NCBI RefSeq assembly: GCF_900604385.1
Contig: NZ_LR027382.1
Location: 1,637,501 to 1,701,500 of the forward strand
Direction of reading: 5' to 3'
From: Alistipes megaguti
Lineage (GTDB): Bacteria; Bacteroidota; Bacteroidia; Bacteroidales; Rikenellaceae
Length of the DNA stretch: 64,000 nucleotides
The translations under genes were made by a program, and so were the position numbers. The notes under the pieces are model-generated. The model was not told the origin of the DNA, made no database searches, and was given only the letters and a program-made list of their open reading frames with translations. Positions 1 to 7,097 of the stretch are shown in pieces (the stretch's first letter is position 1; each line of letters starts with the position of its first letter).

Positions 1-220
1 GAAACTCCATCGAATGCTTCTCGCCCTGTACGACCGAGATGCCGTGTCCCGGCAGGTCGAGTGTCACGACCCGCACCTCCTTGTACAGATAAGGTACGAA
101 GTCCTCCCAGACCAGCATCGATTCCAGGTATCCGTGCAGCAGGACTATGCATCGGTCGCCCTTTTGCGAGTCGCAGATGTGCAGGGCCGTGGGCCCCGCC
201 ATAATGAATTTTTCGATCAT
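1..220 (-). CDS. Alpha/beta hydrolase, N-terminal fragment
   Basis: The gene starts at an ATG at 220 and runs off the left edge, so only about 73 residues are visible. The visible part has the beginning of an alpha/beta-hydrolase fold: a strand leading to LLHGY (the oxyanion-hole HG motif), then a VVTLDLPGHG segment typical of the family. The nucleophile and the rest of the catalytic triad lie outside the window, so the substrate cannot be inferred. It begins 12 bases after the stop of the small acidic protein gene and probably shares a transcript with it and dapF. Confidence 0.85.
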   Translation of the reverse strand, partial: MIEKFIMAGPTALHICDSQKGDRCIVLLHGYLESMLVWEDFVPYLYKEVRVVTLDLPGHGISVVQGEKHSMEF

Positions 221-232
221 CTATCCAGTTGG

Positions 233-433
233 TTATTCCTCTTCTTCGTCATCGAAATAGTCGAGGGCGGATTCGCGCTTGGCATAGGAACGGTAATCCT
301 CCTCGTCATCCTCCTCCTCATACTGGCTGTAGAGCGTGTGACGTTCCTTACCGCTCTTGCGGAGCGGTTCGAGGCGTTTGGCCTTGCGAAGTTCATCCGT
401 GTCGTGTTCACGGATTCCCTTTTGTGTTTTCAT
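233..433 (-). CDS. Small acidic conserved hypothetical protein
   Basis: This 66-residue protein starts with ATG. Its N-terminal half is rich in Lys and Arg, and the C-terminus is strongly acidic (EEEDDEED and a terminal run of Glu). No signal peptide or membrane segment is visible. It lies 27 bases after dapF and 12 bases before the hydrolase gene on the same strand, so it is probably cotranscribed with them. I do not recognise a family function. The charge asymmetry would suit a protein that contacts nucleic acid or ribosomes, but that is only inference. Confidence 0.65.
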   Translation of the reverse strand: MKTQKGIREHDTDELRKAKRLEPLRKSGKERHTLYSQYEEEDDEEDYRSYAKRESALDYFDDEEEE

Positions 434-460
434 GGGTTGGGAAATGGAAATGGTTGGGAA

Positions 461-1267
461 TTAGAAATTTTCGCGCTCGAACGTGCCGCCGAAGACCCGG
501 CGTGCGGGACCTGTCAGACGGACGTCCGTATAGGTTTGCGTGTGTGCTTCGTGGGTGAAACGGACCGAGAGTTCACCGCCGCGGACCGTGATGCGGTAGT
601 GGTGCGTGTCGTGTTGCAGGGCGAAGTTGGTGACGATGGCGGCTGCCGTGACGCCGGTTCCGCAGGCGAGCGTTTCGTCCTCGACGCCTCGTTCGTAGGT
701 GCGTACGCTGAGGGTGCCCGTGCCGGTCACCTGGACGAAATTGACGTTCGTGCCCTGCGGGAAGCGGGCCGTATCGTAGCGGATGGCGCGGCCGCGGGAA
801 ACGACATCGACCGCCTCAAGATCGTCGACAAACTCCACGTAGTGGGGAACCCCCGTATTGAGGAACCACCAGTTGTCGCCCGTGCGGATCTCGCGCACGG
901 CGATCATGCCGAGTTCGATTTCGCCGAAGAAGCCCTTTGTCCGGTGGATCCGGGCGGTGTGCAGCCCGTCGGCGGCATCGAAGAACTTGGTTTCGCCGCC
1001 GATGCCGAGGTGCTCGGCAAAGAGGGTGAAACAGCGGGCTCCGTTGCCGCACATCTCGCCCTCGGAACCGTCGGCGTTGTAGTAGCGCATCGAGCAGTCG
1101 ATTTCGGCATTGCGCGCAAGGGTCATCAGACCGTCGGCTCCGATTCCGAAATGGCGGTCGCACAGTCGTGCGATCAACGCCGGATCGGGGGTGAAGAGCC
1201 CTTCGCGGTTGTCGATCAGGATGAAGTCGTTTCCGGCCCCTTCGTATTTGGCAAATTCAGTCAGCAC
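461..1267 (-). CDS. dapF: Diaminopimelate epimerase
   Basis: DapF interconverts LL- and meso-diaminopimelate, which feeds lysine and peptidoglycan synthesis in the cytosol. The 268-residue length fits the family. The N-terminal FAKYEGAGNDF motif is present, and the two catalytic cysteines are at about Cys73 (MCGNGARC) and Cys202 (ACGTG). The only sensible start is a GTG at 1267, because the product then begins MLTEFAKYEG as in homologues. It is probably first in an operon with the small acidic protein and the hydrolase, and is divergent from the nitroreductase gene. Confidence 0.96.
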   Translation of the reverse strand: MLTEFAKYEGAGNDFILIDNREGLFTPDPALIARLCDRHFGIGADGLMTLARNAEIDCSMRYYNADGSEGEMCGNGARCFTLFAEHLGIGGETKFFDAADGLHTARIHRTKGFFGEIELGMIAVREIRTGDNWWFLNTGVPHYVEFVDDLEAVDVVSRGRAIRYDTARFPQGTNVNFVQVTGTGTLSVRTYERGVEDETLACGTGVTAAAIVTNFALQHDTHHYRITVRGGELSVRFTHEAHTQTYTDVRLTGPARRVFGGTFERENF

Positions 1268-1342
1268 CTCATCGGTTGTTTTGGAGCAGCATCTTCGGCC
1301 GCAGGTATTTCCGGCCCCTCACGGACGAAGGTTTCTCTCTGG

Positions 1343-1350
1343 CAAAAATA
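1343..1350 (-). promoter_or_regulatory. Candidate -7 box for dapF operon
   Basis: Minus-strand TATTTTTG matches the Bacteroidetes TAnnTTTG -7 element and lies about 75 bases upstream of the dapF start. No clear -33 box is seen at the usual spacing. Confidence 0.45.
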
Positions 1351-1352
1351 GT

Positions 1353-1370
1353 AAAACTTCTAAAAGTTTT
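1353..1370. promoter_or_regulatory. Perfect dyad between divergent promoters
   Basis: AAAACTT, four bases, AAGTTTT forms a perfect 7-bp inverted repeat exactly between the -7 boxes proposed for dapF and for the nitroreductase gene. It could be an operator for both promoters. AT-rich composition makes a chance dyad possible. Confidence 0.3.
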
Positions 1371-1372
1371 GC

Positions 1373-1380
1373 TACTTTTG
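1373..1380 (+). promoter_or_regulatory. Candidate -7 box for nitroreductase gene
   Basis: TACTTTTG fits TAnnTTTG and lies about 75 bases before the nitroreductase ATG. No good -33 element is visible. Confidence 0.45.
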
Positions 1381-1455
1381 TGAAAAAATCGGCCCCGAAT
1401 TGATGCAAGGTGAGGCCGATTGGTGTGGAAAGAAGAATTTTAATCCGTCAACTCT

Positions 1456-2205
1456 ATGAAAAGTGTGCTGTTCAAGCATCGTTCCATCCGAAAATTCCGG
1501 CCGACACCCATCCCTGCGGAGGTGTTGCGCGACTGTCTCGAAGCGGCTACCCGCGCCTCGACGTGCGGCAACATGCAGCTCTATTCGCTGGTTGTCTCCC
1601 GTGATCAGGCGCTGCGTGAGCAGTTGGCTCCGTGTCACTTCAACCAGCCGATGGTGACTCAGGCCCCGTGTCTGGTGACGGTTTGCGCCGATATCCACCG
1701 TTTCACCCTGTGGTGCGAACAGCGCGATGCCGATCCGGCCTACGACAATTTCGCCTGGTTCCTGAACGCCTCGACCGATGCCCTGCTGGCTGCGCAGAAC
1801 TTCTGCATCGAGGCCGAGAGCCACGGTCTGGGAATCTGCATCCTCGGTACGACGATCTATACCGCGGGCGACATCTCGCGGATTCTCGAACTCCCGAAGG
1901 GAGTGATCCCCCTGACGACGATCGTCGTGGGCTATCCCGACGAATCGCCCGAACTGACCGACCGTCTGCCGCTGGAGGCCGTGGTCCACTACGAGAAGTA
2001 TACCGACTACACGGCGGCCGAGATCGACGAACTGTGGGCCGAGCGCGAGGAGTCGGAGCAGACCAAACGCCTTCTTGAGGAGAACGGTCTGCCGAATCTG
2101 GCCCGTATCTTCACCGAACGGCGCTACGTGCGGCGGGACAATCTGGCCATCTCGGAGAGCTATTTCGCCCTGTTGCGCGAGAAGGGTTTCTTCAACAACC
2201 ACTGA
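1456..2205 (+). CDS. Nitroreductase family protein (NfsA/FRP-like)
   Basis: This 249-residue cytosolic protein is of the FMN-dependent nitroreductase fold. It opens with HRSIRKF, the FMN-phosphate binding signature, followed by ARASTCGNMQ. A mid-protein segment with LGICILGT, and a C-terminal region with several charged helices, fit the NfsA/FRP subgroup that reduces nitroaromatics or flavins with NAD(P)H. The physiological substrate cannot be read from sequence. It is followed after 16 bases by a TamL-like gene in the same direction, so the two may share a transcript. Confidence 0.88.
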   Translation: MKSVLFKHRSIRKFRPTPIPAEVLRDCLEAATRASTCGNMQLYSLVVSRDQALREQLAPCHFNQPMVTQAPCLVTVCADIHRFTLWCEQRDADPAYDNFAWFLNASTDALLAAQNFCIEAESHGLGICILGTTIYTAGDISRILELPKGVIPLTTIVVGYPDESPELTDRLPLEAVVHYEKYTDYTAAEIDELWAEREESEQTKRLLEENGLPNLARIFTERRYVRRDNLAISESYFALLREKGFFNNH

Positions 2206-2221
2206 TCATCGCACGTTGCAG

Positions 2222-4600
2222 GTGGGTCGGTTGTGCCGTATACTGGTTGTTGCGGTGCTGGGCTTTGTCGGCTCGGCCTGCAGCGTCACGCGGCATATCC
2301 CCGAGGGAAGCTACTTCCTGCAGAAGGTGCGCATCGAGGCCGACCGCTCGACCCCCCGCAAGGAGCGGATCCCCGCCTCGGAGCTGGAGAAATACATCCG
2401 CCAGACGCCGAACAAGCGCTTCCTGGGAACCAACTTCTACGTCTGGCTCTATGAACAGGCCGATCCGGCGAAGGAGAACCGCTGGAACGAGTGGAAACGC
2501 AAGATCGGCCAGGCACCCGAACTGCTGGACGTAGGTCTGGTGAAGAAGAGCACCGAAAATCTGAAGGTTTATATGGATTCGAAGGGCTTCTTCCATTCGC
2601 AGGCCTCGTTCCGCATCGATACCACCTCGCGCCACAAGCGCGCCACGGTGATCTACTCCACGCATCAGGGGGCTCCCTACCGCATCGATTCGGTCTCGTA
2701 CCTCTTCCACGACAAGTTCCTCGAACAGATCGTGCTGCCCGACACGGTGCATACGCTGCTGCGGCCGGGGGCGATCTACGACGTCACGGTGCTCGACGCC
2801 GAGCGCGAACGGATCACGGCCTATCTCCGCGACCAGGGTTACTACAACTTCTCGGTAAACAACATACTCTATCTGGCCGATACGCTGGGCGGGGACCGCA
2901 AGGTCGATCTGCAGGTGGTGATCAAGCAGTATCTGGCGGGTTACGATGCCCGGGGCAAGGCCGTCATGGACAACAATCTGGTCTACCGTCTGGGAAAGAT
3001 CAACATCTTCCCGGATTACGATCCGACGGAGATCCGCAGCGATACGACGCTGCTTTCGCGTCTCGATACGCTCGATTACCGCGGTCTGAACATCATCTAC
3101 GAGAAGCGTCCGAGTCTGCGCCCGCGAGTGCTGCGGCAAACCGTGCCTCTCTACCCGAACTACGTCTACAACGCGTCGCGCGTCAACCGGGCCTATGCCG
3201 ATCTGATGTCGCTGGGCTACTTCAAGAGCACGCGCATCGCCTTCGAGGAGCAGCCGCTGGCGGCCGATTCGAGCAACTACGTCTCCTTCATCGGTTCGTC
3301 GGCCGATTCGACGCAGATGCTCTACACGCGTGAGGGGTATCTGACGTGCAATATCCTCTGTACACCGACGCTGCGTCAGAGTGTCAAGGTCGACGTGGAG
3401 GGGAGCACCACGTCGAGCTTCTACGGGCTGAAGGCCACGGTGGGCTACCAGAACCGCAACATCTTCCGCGGGGCGGAGTCGTTCGATGTGTCGTTTGCCG
3501 CGGGCTACGAGTTCATGAAGGCCCCCGATGCCCGGAAAAAACGGGCCACGGAGTTCGGGATCACGGCGGGTCTGACCTTCCCGCGCTTCCTGGCGCCGTG
3601 GCACATGCGCCGTTTCCGCAATGCCAACCAGCCGCGGACGAAGATCGAGGTGGCGGTGAATTTTCAGGACCGCCCCTACTATGCACGCACGCTGTCGAGT
3701 GCGGGTCTGACCTACTCGTGGACCAACAACCGCTATTCGAGTTTCTCGCTGCGCCCCGTCGACATCAACGTGATCGACATGACGCGCCCGGTGGATCCCG
3801 AATTCCTGGGCAGCACGCAGAACAAATACCTGATCAACAGTTTCCAGACGCAGTTCATCGGCGGCCTGTCGTTCAGCTACAGCTACAACAACCAGCGGAA
3901 GAATTTCGGCGGCAACGCCACGACCATCCGTTTCAATGCCGAGACGGCGGGCAATCTGATCGACGCCGTCGAACATGCCTTCTTCGCGCCGGCGGCCGGC
4001 AAGGATTACTATACGATCTTCGGAATCCAGTATTCGCAATATTTCCGTACGGACCTGAGCGTCAGCCGCAAAATCATGTTGGGCGATGTGACGGCGCTGG
4101 TCGGCCATCTCTACGGCGGTGTGGCCATGGCCTACGGCAATTCGCAGTCGGTGCCCTTCGACCGGCAGTTTTATTGCGGCGGCAGCAACGGCATGCGCGG
4201 CTGGACGCCTCGTACGCTCGGACAGGGCTCGGTGCCCGATCCGCACAACGACTACCCCGTGCAGACGGGTGACGTGAAACTCGAGGCCAACGTCGAACTG
4301 CGTTTCCCGATCTGGGGCATGATCCACGGTGCCACCTTCTTCGATCTGGGCAACATCTGGTACATCCGCCAGAATCCGGCCGAATACTCCGACGAGGCGG
4401 TCTTCCATTTCGACCGGTTCTACCGGCAGTTGGGATTCAATACGGGATTGGGCCTGCGCTTCGACATCAAGTTTGCGGTGCTGCGTCTGGACTGGGGTAT
4501 TCAGCTCCACAACCCGAACAATCCGGCCGGTGAGCGGTGGATTCACAACTTCAAGTGGAAGAATACGGCGCTGAACTTCGGCGTCGGCTATCCGTTCTGA
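2222..4600 (+). CDS. TamL-like lipoprotein, BamA/TamA family outer-membrane barrel
   Basis: About 792 residues when started at the GTG at 2222 (TTG at 2216 and 2231 are alternatives; the ATG at 2075 would overlap the nitroreductase by 131 bases). The N-terminus is a lipoprotein signal with lipobox VGSAC. POTRA-like domains follow, then a 16-strand-type barrel region with GGSNGMRGW, the counterpart of the conserved VRGY loop, and a terminal aromatic beta-signal (GVGYPF). In Bacteroidetes, lipidated TamA homologues (TamL) help insert or export outer-membrane components. This copy has no tamB next to it and faces a second, tamB-linked paralogue. Confidence 0.85.
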   Translation: MGRLCRILVVAVLGFVGSACSVTRHIPEGSYFLQKVRIEADRSTPRKERIPASELEKYIRQTPNKRFLGTNFYVWLYEQADPAKENRWNEWKRKIGQAPELLDVGLVKKSTENLKVYMDSKGFFHSQASFRIDTTSRHKRATVIYSTHQGAPYRIDSVSYLFHDKFLEQIVLPDTVHTLLRPGAIYDVTVLDAERERITAYLRDQGYYNFSVNNILYLADTLGGDRKVDLQVVIKQYLAGYDARGKAVMDNNLVYRLGKINIFPDYDPTEIRSDTTLLSRLDTLDYRGLNIIYEKRPSLRPRVLRQTVPLYPNYVYNASRVNRAYADLMSLGYFKSTRIAFEEQPLAADSSNYVSFIGSSADSTQMLYTREGYLTCNILCTPTLRQSVKVDVEGSTTSSFYGLKATVGYQNRNIFRGAESFDVSFAAGYEFMKAPDARKKRATEFGITAGLTFPRFLAPWHMRRFRNANQPRTKIEVAVNFQDRPYYARTLSSAGLTYSWTNNRYSSFSLRPVDINVIDMTRPVDPEFLGSTQNKYLINSFQTQFIGGLSFSYSYNNQRKNFGGNATTIRFNAETAGNLIDAVEHAFFAPAAGKDYYTIFGIQYSQYFRTDLSVSRKIMLGDVTALVGHLYGGVAMAYGNSQSVPFDRQFYCGGSNGMRGWTPRTLGQGSVPDPHNDYPVQTGDVKLEANVELRFPIWGMIHGATFFDLGNIWYIRQNPAEYSDEAVFHFDRFYRQLGFNTGLGLRFDIKFAVLRLDWGIQLHNPNNPAGERWIHNFKWKNTALNFGVGYPF

Positions 4601-4618
4601 CCTGCCGTTTCCGTCTTT

Positions 4619-4652
4619 CCGGCTCCTTCTCGGCTCCGGCTCCTTCTCGGCT
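4619..4652. repeat. 17-bp tandem duplication in pyrimidine-rich spacer
   Basis: Two adjacent 17-bp copies of CCGGCTCCTTCTCGGCT lie in the 187-bp spacer between two convergent TamL-like genes. The whole spacer is C/T-rich on the plus strand and holds no credible ORF. Confidence 0.85.
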
Positions 4653-4787
4653 CCGTCCCGGCCGCCACGTGCCTCGCCTGACTCCCCGGCCGATCTCCCA
4701 ACCAGACGTTCTCTGTCCGGTTTCTTTCCTCCCTGTCCCGGGCGTTTTCCCGATCTGTTTGCGGTATCTCCTCCCGTCGCGGCCCCG

Positions 4788-7097
4788 TCAGAAGGGGTAG
4801 CCGATGGCCAGGTGGAATCCCAATCCGTCCTTGAAACTGGAGATGTTGTAGTAGCCCCGCTTGTCGGGGTTCGGATAGGGGGTGTGGAGCCCGATGCCGA
4901 GGTCGGCGCGGATGACCAGATAGCTGATGTCGTAGCGCAGACCGAATCCCGTACCGAGCGCAATGTCGTTGAAGAAGGTGCTTCCCTGCAGGGCGGCTCC
5001 CGGACGGTTGGGGTCCGCCTTCAGCAGCCAGACGTTCCCCGCATCGAGGAAGAGGGCGCCGTTGAGACGTCCCATGATCCCGAAACGCAGCTCGACGTTG
5101 GCTTCGAGTTTGAAGTCGCCCGTCTGGTCGAGGTAACCGTCGCTGTCGTCGACGGGCGGGCGGTAGCTGCCCGGACCGATCGAGCGCACGGTGAAGGCGC
5201 GGATGCTGTTGGCTCCGCCGATGTAGAACTGTTCGCTGTAGGGCATTACCTCGGAGTTGCCGTAGGCGTAGCCCACGCCGACGAGCAGACGCGTTGCCAG
5301 CCAGTTGTTGCGCTGTCCGAGGCGGCGGTAGAACTTCACCTCGCTGACCGCCTTGACGAACTGCGAAAACTGATTGTCGAAGAGTCGCTGGGGATGGTGT
5401 TCACCCGCGGCCCCGAGTATGGCCGAGAGCAGGTTCCCCGCTTCGGTGAGGCTGTTCTGCCAGTAGAGGCGTCGGTCGCCCGTCTGCCCGTAGCTGCGGT
5501 CGAAAGTGTAGGTGTAGCCGATCGAGGGGACGAACTGGTTGCGGAAACTCATGGCGATCGAGGGGTTCTCGGCCATCGTCTGGTCGAAGCTCGCCGTGGT
5601 ATGGAGCAGGCGGTTGTAGGTCAGGCGGAAGAGCGTCAGATCGTGGTGGCTGTAGGGCGAACTCTGGAAACGATAGCCGGCCGATCCGCTGAAGGCCACC
5701 AGATGGAAGAACTGTGGACGGTTCATCAGATCTGCCCCCAGCTGGAAGGTGGTCGTACCGCCCGGACGCAGCCGCCGCACCCAGCGTGCGGGCAGCAGCC
5801 GCCGCGGCAGGTGAAGCGACGTATTGAGCCCCAGTTCGTAGGAGTTGAGCCGCGAGCTGCGGCCTCCGGAGTTCTTGTTGCCGGTCTGCCACTCGTAGGA
5901 GCCGTTGAGTTTGACGTCGAGACGCTCGCCGCCGCGGAAGAGGTTGTTGTGGCTCAGTGTCAGGGTGAGCCCCGGTCCGAGGAAGCTGTTCGACTTGGAG
6001 GTGACGTCGGTTTCGAGCGCCACCTCGAGCGGGGAGTCCATCTGGGCGATGATCTCCACGTCGAGCGAATCCCCGCCGCGCAGCGAATCGAGCGGTGTGA
6101 CCGCAAGGTTCACCGAGCGGAAGATCCCCAGTTTGTTGAGTTCGGTCTGGGTCTGGTTCTGGTCCTCGACCGTGAAGAGCTCACCGGGACGAAGCCTCAG
6201 CAGGCGGTTCAGCACCCGGGGGCGGACCTTCATCGGCTGCTGAGCGATCACCGTGGCGCGGCGGATCCGCAGCGTGTCGAAGGGCCCCGGACGCAGGTTA
6301 CGCAGCCGCACGGTGACATCCCCCACACGGTAGGGGCGCAGCACGGCCTGCGGGAGGTTGGGCGTGAGGGCGAGCCGCAGGGCGACGCTTCGCGGGTGGA
6401 GCGTCGTGTCGGCCAGATACTCCAGATAGTCGGGACGGAAATAGTAGTAGCCGTTGGCGCGCAGCGTCGAGGCGATGCGTTGTCGTTCGGCGGTGAGCGT
6501 GTCGAGGTTGTACTGCGCGCCGGGGCGGAGCGGCGAGGTGTGCTGCAGACTGTCGATCAGGGGCTGCATCGTACTGTCGGCCTTCGGATAGGCGATCTCC
6601 CCGTAGTGCCACGGCGGAGCGATGCGGAGCGTATAGTCGACCTTGGCCTTGCGCCCCCGCTTGCGGTAGCGCAGCGAGTCGGAGACCTGCGAGCCGAAGT
6701 ATCCGAAGTTCTCGAGCGCCTGTACGGCCACCTCGGTGCGCAGTCCGGGCTGGACCTTCGAGATCAGAACGGGCTCCTTGGCCAGCCGCCGGTAGAACCA
6801 GTATTTGAACCCCTTTTCGCGCGGGGTGTAGCAGTAGTTCCAGGCCCAGAGCCCGAGCGGGAAGGGGGTGCGCACCCAGGGGGCGTAGAGCGGGTTGTTT
6901 GGGGCCACGGAGAGGGGCTCGCGGGCGGCATCCTCGGCCGCCGACGAGAGGACGACCCCCGAATCGGGCAGGATCCGCAGGCGTTTGACCCCCGTGTAGA
7001 GGACTTCGCCCTCGGGGATGCGGCGCGTGGTGGAGCAGCCGGCCAGCAGGAGCAACCCCGCCAGGGCGGCAAGCGTGCTATTGAGGATCGTCTTCAT
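4788..7097 (-). CDS. tamL: TamL: lipidated TamA-type outer-membrane assembly protein
   Basis: The 769-residue product begins MKTILNSTLA at the ATG at 7097, which gives a lipoprotein signal with lipobox LLAGC. POTRA-type repeats are followed by an outer-membrane barrel with GGANSIRAF in the conserved loop and a C-terminal GYPF beta-signal. It overlaps the end of tamB by 20 bases, which implies translational coupling. The pair matches the Bacteroidetes TamL-TamB module, in which TamB bridges the periplasm to the barrel. The longer upstream reading frame is discarded because it would bury the signal peptide. Confidence 0.9.
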   Translation of the reverse strand: MKTILNSTLAALAGLLLLAGCSTTRRIPEGEVLYTGVKRLRILPDSGVVLSSAAEDAAREPLSVAPNNPLYAPWVRTPFPLGLWAWNYCYTPREKGFKYWFYRRLAKEPVLISKVQPGLRTEVAVQALENFGYFGSQVSDSLRYRKRGRKAKVDYTLRIAPPWHYGEIAYPKADSTMQPLIDSLQHTSPLRPGAQYNLDTLTAERQRIASTLRANGYYYFRPDYLEYLADTTLHPRSVALRLALTPNLPQAVLRPYRVGDVTVRLRNLRPGPFDTLRIRRATVIAQQPMKVRPRVLNRLLRLRPGELFTVEDQNQTQTELNKLGIFRSVNLAVTPLDSLRGGDSLDVEIIAQMDSPLEVALETDVTSKSNSFLGPGLTLTLSHNNLFRGGERLDVKLNGSYEWQTGNKNSGGRSSRLNSYELGLNTSLHLPRRLLPARWVRRLRPGGTTTFQLGADLMNRPQFFHLVAFSGSAGYRFQSSPYSHHDLTLFRLTYNRLLHTTASFDQTMAENPSIAMSFRNQFVPSIGYTYTFDRSYGQTGDRRLYWQNSLTEAGNLLSAILGAAGEHHPQRLFDNQFSQFVKAVSEVKFYRRLGQRNNWLATRLLVGVGYAYGNSEVMPYSEQFYIGGANSIRAFTVRSIGPGSYRPPVDDSDGYLDQTGDFKLEANVELRFGIMGRLNGALFLDAGNVWLLKADPNRPGAALQGSTFFNDIALGTGFGLRYDISYLVIRADLGIGLHTPYPNPDKRGYYNISSFKDGLGFHLAIGYPF

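Noticed and set aside
14..1351. Long plus-strand frame of 445 codons opposite dapF
   Set aside because: It is antisense to dapF, which has clear motifs. High GC produces long open shadows on the opposite strand.
2192..4963. 923-codon minus-strand frame across the first TamL-like gene
   Set aside because: Composition (Arg/His/Glu/Val-rich) and lack of any domain show it is the shadow of a genuine plus-strand gene.
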